Source: Palaemon carinicauda (taxonomy: Eukaryota; Arthropoda; Malacostraca; Decapoda; Palaemonidae). Taken from it: a DNA stretch of 64,000 bases. Where the stretch lies: assembly GCF_036898095.1 (NCBI RefSeq), contig NC_090763.1, positions 58,058,231 through 58,122,230 on the forward strand, written 5' to 3'. Every line of letters starts with the position of its first letter. Positions within the stretch are counted from its first letter, which is position 1. Made by a program: the position numbers and the translations under genes. Positions 44,265 to 56,187 of this stretch are shown here, piece after piece. Below the pieces are notes generated by a model. That model made no database searches. It was not told the DNA's origin and worked only from the letters and a program-made list of their open reading frames with translations.

Positions 44265-47187
44265 CTAGGGCTCAGCCCCGCATTGCTTCCACTTGTCCCA
44301 GCCACTTTGTAGGCATCCCTCTACTGGTGGACAAGCAGGGGGAATGCCTTTCCTGGTGTTTGCAGCCTCGGCCGCTCCCTCTAGGAAATTTTTCTCCCCT
44401 GAAAACTTAGTGCCTTTCCCATCTTTGTTGGTCGGAAAGGGCTTTTTAGACACCACTGTCTTCGCTTCTATCTTGTTCGTCATGATCTTCATTGGATGGG
44501 ACTGCTGATGAGCTGGTGGTTTATAGGGCTTGGATGTCAAAGACCTATGGAGAAAAGAGTCCTGGTGGGACTTCCTCCATCTCTCAGCAGTATGTTTCAC
44601 GTACTTTTGCTCAAACAGAGAGGATCCCTCTAAAGAGGAGTTCCTGAGCCTAGCGATCTTGGCATTCGGGACCTGCTGATGGAATCTCTCAGACACCACA
44701 TCTTGACGTTTCAAAATGGTGTTCGCTCATAAGTACGAGACTTGATGAGCGAGAAACTCAATGGTGGGAGTACCTGAGAGAAATAAAATTTCTATCGCTT
44801 TCCTGGTGCGTTCCTTGGAAAAATCATCGGTTCAAACCAGGATTCCCAGGGTCCCCAACCACAGATCAAGCCACGAAGTAGCCTGCATGGCATACTTCGT
44901 GACCTCCTGGTTGAGGATCTCCGATGCCGAGAACAAAACCTGACGGCTGGGCTCTCTAGAGAGACTCCCTTGGTGAGCCCTTCCAGAGAAAGATGGAAAG
45001 GAAGAGCTGGACGAGGCTCGTTCAAGATTTCAGAATATCTCTGCTGGACGCTAGGAGGTGGGAGAAGCTTAGTGGTAGAGCCGGAACGTTGGGAGGAGGA
45101 GATCTTGGAGAGCTGTTGATTGATCTCAGCCCAGCCACCCTTTAGCCCTTGAGACCAGGGCAAGGCTGCACTGGTATTAGAGGGCTTCTGAGAGCCAACG
45201 ACACAGTCTAAGACTGTGTCTTGGCCCTCTCGTAGGGGTATCTCCGGGCCGGTAAACCCGTTGAGTACCCTAATAAGAGTCAGAACTTGCCAGAATGCAT
45301 GTTCTGACTCTTTCTGCTCCCTCCCCCCAAAGTGGGACTAGCAGCAAAGTCTTCTTCTTCCACCCCAGAGAGATCCTCTCAGTGTGGATCGCTGGAATCC
45401 CTAGAGTGACTAGTGGTTCCTGTAGGCCTAGAGGTCCTTGAAGAGGACTTTGGGAGAGTTTTTGAGACTTCTAATTCCTTCCGAGGAGGGAGGAAAGACT
45501 CAAGCATTGAAAGCTGGATGGGATTGTCCCTCCTGACTTCCGTCGGTGGTGGAGAACTCTCTGTCCAAGGAGAAACTTCCTCCGAAGGTGGAAGGGAGGA
45601 GGTTCGAGCCTCGCGCAACTCCCTAGGCAGAGGTAAGGTAGGAGAGTGTACGGCGGGAGAGACAGGAAGGACAGGACAGGAGTTAGTTTCACCCTAGGGG
45701 ATGTAACTTCATCTGAGACTCCTCTTTCCTCTTCAGGGAAGAAGCCAAGGATCCTAGTGGTAGGTCTACTGGTGCTGTTACATGGGAGGTCAGTGATGAG
45801 CGAGATGACAAGGCAGGCCCGAAGGCTTGCACTACTGCTCTGACCATGGCACTGAACCAAGGCTGCTTGTTGACTGATGCACTGTCATAAAGATCCCCTG
45901 AAGGGAAAGGGACCGAAGGTTCCCTGTGAGGAGTCTCTACCAATATTTGCGGTGGTGGGTCTGCTTTGAAGATCGAATCTTCGGGATCCTGAACCCTTCT
46001 GTGGAGCCTCCTTTCCCCTTCGCCACTGGTTGCATTGTAATGCATTTGCGGGGAGGGGAATGGGGCGACAGTGACCTGTCACAATCTTTATTGTAAAGTT
46101 CCTTATGGTGTTTTGAAGCCAGGATTACCTGCTCTGAGGTTTGGCGCAAGTGCACAGGAGATCACTAGTGCGCTGGCAAGACGGAGAGCTCTTACGTGCA
46201 GGAGAGTGATGGCGCGCAGTATGGCGCTGTGCAGGAAAGCGCTGGTCCGCAGGTAAACGTGAATGCGCAGGTGAGCATGGGCGTGCAGGAGAGCGCTGGC
46301 GCATAGAAGAGCGCTAGTGTACTGGAGAGCGCTGGCGTGTAGGAGAGTGCTGGCGCTTAGGAGAGAGCTTGAGAGTTGGAGAGCACCGACACACAAGAGA
46401 GCAGTTGCAAGTTGGAGAGCACTAATGCACAGGAGAATGTCGCTGCACATGAGAGTGCTGCCGTGTAGGAGAGCACTGGGGAGCGCTGACGAGTTGGAGA
46501 GCAGAGTTGTGCTGGCGAGCAAAGGTGAGCTGAACTGCCCCGAGGAGGAGAAATACTCGCAGGAGACAGAAGAAAGCCAAGTTCCCCCCTCGAAGGATGA
46601 ACAGGAACGGGGGGAACAGAGTCAGCAGCAACAGCTGGAGAATCTGAAAGTGCAGGGGCGTCAGCAGCGGCCACAGAAGACGCCTCAGACACTACAACGT
46701 CGACGCACGACAGAGGATCTGACTCCGAAGTCGACGACGGCTGCGCACAAGTACCACGAATGATGAAGCGCATAAAGGACTCCTTGGAGGACGGACCCGG
46801 AAGCCCCAAGGACGACCACACCTATAAAAAAGGAGACAGAGACAAGGCCTCACCCGGGGGGAGAGGTAGGACCACTTCGCTAGGGGAACCAACACCATCT
46901 CTCGAGGATTGGGGTTGGCCGTAAATTAAAGGGGCTACGCTACTACTCGACGGTCTCCCGGAAAAGACCGAACGAGCAGGAGCTTCAGAGGAAGGTCAGG
47001 AAGTGGAAGAAGAGGTCTTGGGTTTCGAAGGAGAAATATCCCGCTTTGACTTCTTCTTCCGCCGTTGCCCAAACCTTTCCCACTGGGAGGCAGACCACTC
47101 CCAACACTCACTACACATGTTACTATCATACAGTTGACCTCTGCAGGTGGGACAAATGGTGTGGCGATCGGTGTCCATGGCTGACAT
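44265..47187 (-). pseudogene. Gag pseudogene (family 2 copy 2)
   Basis: The N-terminus at 47187-46996 keeps a cysteine cluster, HTICPTCRGQLYDSNMCSEC, followed by WSASQWERF and a lysine-rich stretch; this matches the cluster of copy C gag. The middle contains an 18-bp minisatellite, and the C-terminal part is at 44265-45163 (ERFHQQVPNAKIARLRNSSL). Several frameshifts. The conserved cluster suggests a shared zinc-binding gag head in decapod DIRS elements. Confidence 0.8.
46150..46520. repeat. 18-bp minisatellite in gag of family 2 copy 2
   Basis: About 20 imperfect units of GGAGAGCGCTGGCGTGTA, at positions such as 46333 and 46351. The unit is a multiple of three, so it would have lengthened gag in frame. 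Confidence 0.85.
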
Positions 47188-47344
47188 GAAGGTTCCACAG
47201 GGCCGACCTTCAAGTCCAGGGTAAGTACGCATGGTCGCAGAAGTCAACACACACACATTAATCAAAGAGAAAGCACAAACAAAAGCAATTATGGCAGTCC
47301 AAAAATAGGCGGAGGATGAAGAACAGCAATGACTGTTCACCATC

Positions 47345-47540
47345 TGAGCCAAAAGCAAAGTGAGCTAAATCACTAGTATGTGAGTGGGAGTGGTAGCAAG
47401 CGAACCCCACCCTACATCCGCTAAATAGCAGAATGAATAGTCAACTCTTGCTAAAATTCTAATGGCTTGTCCTTTCAGCTTCGCTAAAAGCAAAAACCCC
47501 TAATAAATAACGTAGTTTTGTATTCAAGTTACGGAACAAT
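47345..47540. repeat. Right (5') ITR, family 2 copy 2
   Basis: Inverted partner of 41205-41400; contains CCTTTCAGCTTCGCTAAAAG and ends GTTACGGAACAA. Confidence 0.85.
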
Positions 47541-48621
47541 TGTTATTTTACGTTTATCAATTTCGGCAATTGATTATTATACAGTACAGGTATGTTTAAA
47601 ACACTCTCTGTTCAGTATACAGTATAGCTATTATTGTTCATTTGAAAGTAAAAAATATCCCCAAAATAATAGCCCTGATAACTGGCGTGTACAGCACATC
47701 CATAAATTGCTTGCCGGAACAGAGGTGCAGTGAGGGAATATTCATTTGCAAGCAAAGCAAGCCACAGCAGAACAAAAACTATTTGATGGATGTGATAAAA
47801 ATTATATGCAATATGTATACATTAATATTGACTCACGTGGATGGCATGCACAACACATCCATACACGTACTGCTTGCCTACAGGAGGAACAACAAAGTTT
47901 ATTTGCGACTGAAGTGAATCATGGTGGAATAAAAACCATTTAAGAGAAGTGATAGGAATTACAGGTAATTATGGTACTGTTTACTATTCATTTCTGACCA
48001 TTAATTTTCCCACTGGGGTCCCCCATAATTGTTACTATACAGGGGGGTACGAAAAGTCAAGAAAGTGTGGTTTTCTGCAATATTCATCGTCAGAAATGAA
48101 TAAAAGACAAAATAACATGCAAGAAAAATATGTGGCCCATGTATTTGTCTAGAAATCAAAGTATCATATATTTACCATGGTTTTTAAGTCATAACATCTG
48201 GAATTCTAAAAAGTCTATTAATTGAAAAATACGGATTTTCCCATATACAGCATTTCCATAAGAATTGTTACAAGTACGTACCTATAAATACACCAGGAAC
48301 ACCCTTCTTATTTTCTTCATTATGAATATTATACTCTAGTAAATCTTTACCTTGATATTACGGGAAGACTAGACCATCAACCAACCCTTAAGAGTATGTA
48401 CCAATAAAGTCACCTATTGCCAAGCTGAGCAATACTAGGAAAGCCAACCTGAGGGTGTATGTATGATGACAGCTATGCCCTATACCCCCCTTATTTTCAA
48501 CCCTATTGTTAAGAATACGAAAGTCTAAGTCAGGGATTGTCCCATATCTATGACATTTGTCCCGTGTCCCGTATCAACCCTCCCAGCGATGCCTTTTGTC
48601 CCGTATTAACATTACTTAAAT
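47541..48621. other. Spacer between two DIRS elements
   Basis: At 47680-47945 two diverged half-copies with the plus-strand motifs CAGCACATCCATAAATTGCT and CAACACATCCATACACGTAC suggest an old duplication of about 150 bp. Overlapping plus-strand frames there resemble nothing known. The rest (48200-48621) shows nothing. Confidence 0.4.
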
Positions 48622-48816
48622 AAAATGTTATTTTCATTAGTAAAATAAATTTTTGAATATACTTACCCGATAATCATGTAGCTGTCAACTCTGTTGCCCG
48701 ACAGAATTCTATGGAGGGATACGCCAGCTATCACAATACTAGAAGGGGGTGTTTTTACCAGCGCCACCTGTGGCCAGGTACTCAAGTACTTCTTGTTGAC
48801 ACCTCCTCAATTATTC
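48622..48816. repeat. Left (3') ITR of DIRS copy D
   Basis: From about 48669 it matches the inverted 55161-55312 without a difference that I can see. Unlike A-C it lacks AGCGATCGCT (AGCTATCACA here). Confidence 0.93.
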
Positions 48817-48862
48817 CTCGGTCCCACTGGTTCTCTATGGGGAGGAAGGGAGGGTCAATTAA

Positions 48863-48955
48863 ATCATGATTATCGGGTAAGTATATTCAAAAATTTATTT
48901 TACTAATGAAAATAACATTTTTCAATATTAAACTTACCCGATAATCATGTAGCTG
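48863..48955. repeat. Internal complementary region of copy D
   Basis: Complements of both element ends joined at AACATTTTTCAATATT. Confidence 0.92.
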
Positions 48956-49340
48956 ATTCACACCCAGGGGGGTGGGTGAAAACCAGTGTACAAGATTAAA
49001 GGATAGCTAAGTATCCCATATTTCATATAACAGTTATCTCAAATAACAATGAAATAATAAGTACCTGGTAAGGAAGTCGAATTGAACCGTTACTCTGTCT
49101 CTTTTTTAAGTTCGTCTTCCTTACTGAGCGCAGCGTTCCTCTTGGAGGCTGAATCAACCCAAAGGTGCTAAAGTATACAGGGCTGCAACCCATACTAAAG
49201 GACCTCATCACAACCTTTAACCTCGGCGCTTCTCAAGAAAGAATTGACCACCCGCCAAATCAACAAGGATGTGGAAGGCTTCTTAGCCGACCGAACAACC
49301 CATAAAAAGTATTCAAGAGAAAGGTTAAAAAGTTATGGAA

Positions 49341-50478
49341 TTATGGGAATGTAGTGGCTGAGCCCTCGCCTACTACTGCATTCGTTGCTACGAATGGACC
49401 CAGGGTGTAGCAGTACTCGTAAAGAGACTGGACATCTTTGAGATAGAATGATGCGAACACTGACTTGCTTCTCCAATAGGTTGCATCCATAACACTCTGC
49501 AGAGAACGGTTCTGTTTGAAGGCCACTGAAGTAGCCACAGCTCTCACTTCATGTGTCCTTACCTTCAGCAAAGCAAGGTCTTCTTCCTTCAGATGAGAAT
49601 TTGCTTCTCTAATCAGAAGCCTGATGTAGTAAGAAACTGAGTTCTTAGACATTGGTAGAGAAGGCTTCTTGATAGCACACCATAAGGCTTCTGATTGTCC
49701 TCGTAATGGTTTTGACCTTCTTAGATAGTACTTAAGAGCTCTAACAGGGCAAAGTACTCTCTCTAGTTCGTTCCCCACCATGTTGGACAGGCTTGGGATC
49801 TCGAACGACTAGGGCAAGGACGGGAAGGAAGCTCGTTTTAGCCAAAAAAAAACCGAGCCGCAAGGAACATGTAGCCGTTTCAGATGTGAAACCTATGTTC
49901 CTGCTGAAGCCGTGGATCTCACTTACTCTTTTACCTGTTGCTAAGCACACGAGGAAAAGAGTTTCTAATGTGAGGTCCTTAAAAGAGGCTGATTGGAACG
50001 GTTCAAATCCTGATGACATTAGGAACCTTAGGACCACGTCTAGATTCCAGCCTGGAGTGGACAACCGACGTTCCTTTGAGGCCTCAAAAGACCTAAGGAG
50101 GTCCTGTAGATCTTTGTTGGAGGAAAGATCCAAGCCTCTGTGGTGGAAAACCGCTGCCAACATACTTCTGTAACCCTTGATCGTAGGAGCTGATAGGGAT
50201 TTTACGTTCCTTAGATGTAACAGGAAGTCAGCAATCTGGGTTACAGTGGTACTGGTTGAGGAAAACTGCATTGGCCTTGCACCAGCTTCGGAAGACTTCC
50301 CATTAAGACTGAAAGACTCTGAGAGTGGATGTCGTCCTTGCTCTGGCAATCGTTCTGGCTGCCTCCTTCGAAAAGCCTCTAGTTCTTGAGAGACTTTCGA
50401 TAGTCTGAAGGCAATCAGACGAAGAGCGTGGAGGTTTGGGTGTACCTTCTTTACGTGAGGTTGACGCAGAAGGTCCAC
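49341..50478 (-). pseudogene. Tyrosine recombinase with a frameshift (copy D)
   Basis: The N-terminal half lies in 49741-50478 (IADFLLHLRNVKSLSAPTIK, GKRVSEIHGFSRN) and the C-terminal half in 49341-49781 (RTHEVRAVATS, FASFYLKDV). They are out of register around 49790-49860, where an A-run (AAAAAAAAA at about 49848) and a TAG occur. All catalytic residues remain, so only one or two lesions inactivate it. At about 50270 the N-terminal domain also has a local rearrangement. Confidence 0.88.
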
Positions 50479-50479
50479 T

Positions 50480-51669
50480 CTAGGAGGAAGAGTCCTGGGA
50501 ACGTCGACCAGCCATTGCAGTACCTCGGTGAACCCTTCTCTCGCGGGTCAGAGGGGAGCAACCAACGTCAACCGTGTCCCTTAGTGAGAGGCGAACTTCT
50601 GAAGTACCCTGTTGACAATCTTGAACGGCTGGAATGCATACAGGTTGAGATGGGACCAATCCAGCAGAAAGGCATCCACGCGAACTGCTGCTGGGTCTGG
50701 AATCGGAGAACAATACAAGAGGAGCTTCTTGGTCATCGAGGTAGCGAATAGAACTATGGTTGGCTGACCCCACAGGGCCCAAAGTCTGCTGCAAACATTC
50801 TTGTGAAGGGTCCACTCTGTGGGGAAGACCTGACCCTTACGGCTGAGGCGATCTGCCATGACATTCATATCGCCCTGAATGAGCCTCGTTACCAGCGTGA
50901 GCTTTCGATCTTTGACCAAATGAGGAGGTCCCTTGCGATCTTGAACAACTTCCTCGAATGAGTCCCTCTCTGCTTGGAGATGTAAGCCAAGGCTGTGGTG
51001 TAGTCGGAGTTCACCTCCACCACCTTGTTAAGCAGGAGGGACTTGAAGTTTATCAAGGCCAGATGAACTGCCAACACTCCTTGCAATAGATGTGAAGTGT
51101 CCTTTGCTCCTGATTCCATGTTCCCGAGCATTCCTGTCCGTCCAGTGTCGCACCCCAGCCCGTGTCCGATGCGTCCGAGAAGAGACGGTGGTCGGGGGTC
51201 TGAACAGCCAAAGGTAGACCTTCCTTGAGAAGAATGCTGTTCTTCCACCACGTTAGAGTAGACCTCATCTCTTCGGAAACAGGAACTGAGCCCGTCTCTA
51301 GCGTCATGTCCTTTATCCAGTGAGCAGCTAGATGATACTGAAGGGGGCGGAGGTGGAGTCTCCCTAACTCGATGAACAGGGCCAGCGATGAAAGTGTCCC
51401 TGTTAGACTCATCCCCTGCCTGACTAAGCATCGGTTCCTTCTCAGCATGCTCTGGATGCATTCTAGGGCTTGGAAGATCCTTGGGGCCGACGGACAAGTC
51501 CGAAAAGCTCGACTCTGAAGATCCATACCCAAGGAAACAATGGTCTGGGATGGAACGAGCTGAGACTCCTCAAAATTGACCAGGAGGCCCAGTCCCTTGG
51601 TCAGATCCATAGTCCATTTGAAAATCTCCAGACAGCGACGACTTGTGGGAGCTCTTAAAAGCCAGTCGT
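50480..51669 (-). pseudogene. RNase H, methyltransferase-like and partial RT remnant (copy D)
   Basis: 51053-51724 keeps the RT C-terminal part (DDWLLRAPTSRRCLEIFK, LVNFEESQLVPSQTI) and the start of RNase H (RLFSDASDTGWGATL). 50581-50919 keeps NVMADRLSRKG and the methyltransferase-like TIVLFATSMTKKLLLY with YAFQPF. RT motifs A and B are deleted and the joint cuts at the YLDDW box. Confidence 0.87.
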
Positions 51670-52261
51670 CTGACGGAGCCGGACACAAGATCATGATCTT
51701 GCTGCACAGTCTGTAAACTGACAATCATGGGCAAGCGAGGAAGTACAGTGACAACCCGAATCTGTCTAGACTATCTGGGTCGTACAGACAACTCCTTAAC
51801 GGGTTGCTGAGGTTGCCGCACTGCGTCACAACAAGTCCCTTCTGTTGGTTGTTGAACGTCTTCCCCGTGACACATTGACTCCGTAAACAAAAAATCCTCT
51901 AACAAGGACTAAGCTTGGACTGCATGTCATGCAACACAGCTCAAGGTCAATGGGAGCAGGTGTGGTAACAGACGGGATTAGCGGCTGAAGTGGAACCATT
52001 ACCTTCCCTGTAAGCATGTTATGCTTAAATAAAAGTCCATAAGAGGTTATGCAGCTAAAGGCTCCCTCCAAATGACAGAGTCCTCAAGGGAATATCAGAA
52101 GGAGGGAGAAAAGAACTTTCTCATCTACAGGGACCTTATCCTAGAAAAGCTAAGTTCTCTGAGTGAGGGTTCACTGGTGCAAAAGCAGCAGACTAGAAGG
52201 CAACGTTATGAAACTGCTTGACAGTCTAGTGAGTTGGCAACAACCCAAGATATGTTGAGAA

Positions 52262-52470
52262 GCATGCGGTAAGGTATGCAGAGCATGATGAATGCAGAGT
52301 ATGCTGTATGCAGAGCATGCTGTATGTAGAGCATGTTGTATGCAGAGCATGCTGAATGCAGAGCATGCTGTATGCAGAGCATGTTGTATGCAGAGCATGC
52401 TGAATGCAGAGCATGCTGAATGCTGAGCATGTAGTAAGCAGAGCCTGCTGTAAGCAGAGCCTGCTGTAAG
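52262..52470. repeat. 16-bp tandem repeat in copy D
   Basis: About 13 units of GCAGAGCATGCTGTAT and variants. Because 16 is not a multiple of 3, the same unit reads in all three frames, giving three overlapping spurious ORFs. Confidence 0.92.
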
Positions 52471-52999
52471 GAAAGCAGAGCGTGTGCATGGCGTTTAACA
52501 TTTCTCAGAAATTCCATGACCAGTGCTAGAGTGCTTTATGCATGCTTGCATGGGGTTTAAAAATCAACATAATGTTTACCTTACATTCATAACTCATGAT
52601 TCATATTTTTGCCATGGTTTGAAAATGGAGGTAAGGTATGCTGAACAGCAGAGTCAGAACGAGCTGGAACAACAACAGTGGAAGGTGCAGAAAGTTCCTG
52701 TTCCTGTGGTATGAGTGGAGCGTGAAGAGACCGAGGTTGCGCAGAACAAGGTAAAGTTCCCGCAAGCAGAGGTGTCTGAGGCGCAGGAACAGGGTGCACG
52801 GGTTGAGCTCGGTGCAGCAGCTGAGGAGACTGACTCACAGGTGGAAGAGGTTGTACCTCCACCGAGAGTTGCACCACCGGTGGAGCAGCCAGGGGAGGAG
52901 GAGGAAGAGTGGAGTAATCCTCCTGATCCCAAACCGAAGGTTGCCTTAAAGAAGGCTGAGGCTGAACAACACTGGGAACAGCGAACACAGAAAGAGGTT

Positions 53000-53600
53000 C
53001 AACATCGTACGCCTGGCAGATGGTGCTGCGACTGGGTGCAGCGAGTGCAGGCGGGTTGAGCACAGGCTGAACGGGTGCAGGGGAGGTGCAACACTCTCAA
53101 CCCGACACTCACGCAACAGGTCCGAAAGCTGTGCTTGCATGGACTGTAGTAGAGTCCACAACATCGTACGCCTGGCAGATGGTGCTGCGACTGGGTGCAG
53201 CGAGTGCAGGCGGGTTGAGCACAGGCTGAAAGGGTGCAGGTGGAGGTGCAACACTCTCAGCCCGACACTCACGCAACAGGTCCGAAAGCTGTGCTTGCAT
53301 GGACTGTAGTAGAGTCCACAACATCGTACGCCTGGCAGATGGTGCTGCGACTGGGTGCAGCGAGTGCAGGCGGGTGCAGCACAGGCTGAACGGGTGCAGC
53401 CGGTTGGTGCACCACCGGTGCAGGCGGGTGCAGCACAGGCTGAACGGGTGCAGGCGGTTGGTGCACCACCGGTGCAGGAGGAGGAGGAGGTGCAACACTC
53501 TCAGCACGACACTCACGCATCAGGTCCGAAAGCTGTGCTTGCATGGACTGTAGTAGAGTCCACAACATCGTACGCCTGGCAGGTGGTACTGTGATCAGGC
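53000..53600. repeat. About 160-bp tandem repeat in copy D
   Basis: AACATCGTACGCCTGGCAGA recurs at 53001, 53160 and 53320 and again at 53564; the last interval is longer because a subunit with GGTGCAGGCGGGTGCAGC is further multiplied. Units are almost identical, so the expansion is recent. Confidence 0.92.
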
Positions 53601-54059
53601 GGAGCGAGCATAGGCGGGGGGAGTGTAGGCGCACTCTCAGCCCGACAAACTGATGACTGAGGAGAGTCAGAGCTAACCCAATGACTGCATCCGGGTTGTT
53701 GAACTTTACTTCGTACGTCTGGCATAGGTCTGGACTTTACGTTTAAGAGGTCTTGAGACCTGAGACCAGCGTTACTCTGCCTTTATTTTCTCCTCTAAAT
53801 CTCTTCTGCAGACGAGCAAAAAAAAAGGGCTCAATCGTCTGCGGGTGGGAGTGACGGTCTCAGTAAGACCCGCCCACAACCACCGAGGATACTTCTGTGC
53901 GCCGATCAAGGCCTGCCGAACCCTTGTGCCCTTCGACATTGCTTCTCCCCTGGGCTTGGGAGCTTGCAAGAGGTCCCGGACTGGGAGGACGACTGGCGCG
54001 CACAAAAGTACCCTCACGCATAACACTGACATACTTTGCGCTAATCACTTATCACTTTG

Positions 54060-54346
54060 ATTTCTGTTTGCACTTATTTCACTGAACTCGAAACTTTAAG
54101 TGGTTTGTACCTGAAACACGCAATTCTATCCTTCTCAAAAGATAGTAATTGCGAAAACAGAATTACAATGTAACAGAAAATCTAATGAAAGAAAATTCAG
54201 TGGCTGGAAAGAGACTAAACACTAGATCACTCTAGAAACGTTTAGTTTCTTCCCCTAAAGAGACTAGGGATAAGAGCAAAACGATAACGACGTTACTCGT
54301 ACGCCTGGCAGGCTTGAATGAAACGTTTATCCTCTTTCTCCCTCCG

Positions 54347-54377
<31 letters not shown>

Positions 54378-55160
54378 TGACTTAGAACCTGAGAGAAGAG
54401 CCCAATCATATATATCGTTAAAACATATTATTGTTAAAGGAAAAAACTGAAATATTTCCCAAAAAGAAAAGTTCCTTATTAGGATCAAAACCATTAAGTT
54501 AAGAAAGAATGAACAAAACGCTAGACACGGTTACTCTTACTGCAATGTGAAACCGTGAACATTCTTTCTCTATCGTAACGATAGAGTGCAAGTTGAAACG
54601 TTCTGAACGTCAACAACTGCCGAGACAAACAAAACGTTAGTTCAACTTTGAAAAAGTACGAGACTATCAAAGAAATTCTTTCAAAGACCTTAAAATAGCA
54701 TAATATGTTAACAGGTAAAACCGAAATGACGGGCTCACGATAATTAACTTCGGTACCAAGAAAAGACCGCCTACTATTAGGAAGGTCGAATATAAACAAA
54801 TATAAAAATTAATTTCAATAAGTTTATAATAAAAGGAAGTTAATCGAAGAGGCCTATAAGAGGCGGAGAGATATAAAATAAATCTATAACTTTTGTTAAG
54901 CAAAATTAAGAAAGAGAGTCTATACTCCCTTAGACACCAACACTTCCGTCTAAGGGAAGGGTCGGCCATTGAAAGGTGAACGAGAGTTCATACTCTCTTC
55001 GTCACCAAAATTAATCAAATTAATTCCAAAAGCTAACTAAGCTAAAATAGAAGTTTCCAGTAAAGCGACAGCCGAAATCAAAGAGAAATACTTCACCAAA
55101 GTCGTGAAAATACTCCAAGAACATAAGCGTATCCCAGAACGTCTTGTCAGAAGCACGACA
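54060..55160 (-). other. Leader segment of copy D
   Basis: Counterpart of the A and B leaders, with the CT-rich tract at 54338-54377. Contains CGTACGCCTGGCAGGCTTGA at 54299, a stray piece of the 160-bp gag repeat unit. Confidence 0.7.
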
Positions 55161-55333
55161 GAGGAATAATTGAGGAGGTGTCAACAAGAAGTACTTGAGT
55201 ACCTGGCCACAGGTGGCGCTGGTAAAAACACCCCCTTCTAGTATTGTGATAGCTGGCGTATCCCTCCATAGAATTCTGTCGGGCAACAGAGTTGACAGCT
55301 ACATGATTATCGGGTAAGTTTAATATTGAAAAA
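55161..55333. repeat. Right (5') ITR of DIRS copy D
   Basis: Inverted partner of 48669-48816; ends TTTAATATTGAAAAA. Confidence 0.93.
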
Positions 55334-55688
55334 TACAATATACTAATTAATGCAAGTCAAAATATTCTTCAAATCTGCAAAACATGCTACATTGCAATGA
55401 TTTGACACAAGTAATGAAAAGCTATTTGTAACAAAATCTACAATGAACGTACTTTAAAACAAAAGAAAAGTCAATGAAGAAGGTCCTGAACACTCTGGAC
55501 TCAGTGAGAAGGGCTTCGCGCTGCGTCACTGGGTGGCATAACTTCACGGAAGTTGTTTGTCTATATTGATAACCTGCCTCTCAAATTTAGGTGTTACTTA
55601 TCTCCATTTTCAAAATCTAGTCAAATTGGTCTGTGTGGGGTTGTTGGGGGACGTTAGCCTACCCGTTAGGTAAGTGGATAAAGACCAG
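55334..55688. other. Spacer, nothing recognised
   Basis: Host DNA right of the last DIRS element; no coding or repeat structure seen. Confidence 0.55.
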
Positions 55689-55954
55689 GTGTGACGGTCT
55701 GAACGATCCCCCGGTCTCAGAATTCTCCTTGACAATCTGCGCATGCACGAACATTACCATTTGCCAGTGCATACGAGGTTGATGTTTTATTTTCCTGTAA
55801 TGGTAGCGTGCGCAGCTCAACATTACCGCTTGCCAGTACATACGAGCTTGATGTTTTATTTTCATGCGAGCGAAGCGAGCTAATGGCCGAAAAGAACCAT
55901 TATACAATGTCAAGGAGAATTCTGAGACCGGGGGATCGTTCAGACCGTCACACC
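55689..55954. mobile_element. Foldback/MITE with perfect 47-bp terminal inverted repeats
   Basis: 55689-55735 (GGTGTGACGGTCTGAACGAT and on to CCTTGACA) is an exact inverted match of 55908-55954. The 172-bp interior carries a direct duplication of about 45 bp (ACATTACCATTTGCCAGTGC at about 55752 and ACATTACCGCTTGCCAGTAC at about 55819). No transposase and no clear target duplication. Class not assigned. Confidence 0.85.
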
Positions 55955-56187
55955 GGCTTGTAGGTTAGGTAAGGTGGAGAAGTTTTGGTTATGCTATGTT
56001 CGGGGTGTATGTATGATAGTGGCCACCTGTATGTATCATTGTCTAACTTAGAATACAGCAGTGTAAGAGGGGTCGCAGGGGGGCGTCAGCCCCCCCCCCA
56101 TTAGGTATGTAGGTAAGGACACGGCTTGTAGGTTAGGTTAGGGGGGGGGAAGTTCAGGTTAGAAGATGGGTAATTTTGTATATTATT

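Larger units (their letters stand above)
41179..47540 (-). mobile_element. DIRS family 2 copy 2, full length but decayed
   Basis: 6.36 kb. ITRs at about 41205-41400 and 47345-47540 are inverted with moderate divergence; an ICR at 41431-41535 joins the complements of both ends (GAATTTGTCA, then TTTGTTCCGTGACTGG). On the minus strand: gag (47187-44265), RT (44255-43399), RNase H and methyltransferase-like (43240-42770), YR (42676-41867). All are interrupted. Older than the family 1 insertions, judging by ITR divergence. Confidence 0.92.
51670..54048 (-). pseudogene. Truncated, repeat-expanded gag remnant (copy D)
   Basis: Retains the SFVRASRPPSPGPLASSQAQ-type segment (53860-54048, with TFVRAS) and pieces found in A and B. 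Two tandem arrays (16 bp and about 160 bp) fill most of it, in several frames, so no gag-like protein can be made. The N-terminal cysteine cluster is missing. Confidence 0.75.
48622..55333 (-). mobile_element. DIRS family 1 copy D, non-autonomous retrotransposon
   Basis: 6.7 kb. ITRs (48622-48816 and 55161-55333) appear identical over about 150 bp; ICR at 48863-48955. It has the same leader as A and B and the same kind of RT/gag deletion, but at a different joint: here the break falls at 51668-51670, within the YLDDW codons, and runs to gag sequence equivalent to 33905 of copy C. The gag region carries two new tandem arrays. YR has a frameshift at an A-run. Confidence 0.93.

Noticed and set aside
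45600..45622. tRNA B-box-like GGTTCGAGCC
   Set aside because: No A box at the right distance and no cloverleaf; inside DIRS gag sequence.
47650..47943. Overlapping plus-strand ORFs with repeated QHIH motifs
   Set aside because: Frames overlap and include a stop between the two half-copies; best read as a diverged non-coding duplication.
52171..52517. Three overlapping ORFs rich in Cys, His and Leu
   Set aside because: All arise from the 16-bp repeat read in three frames.
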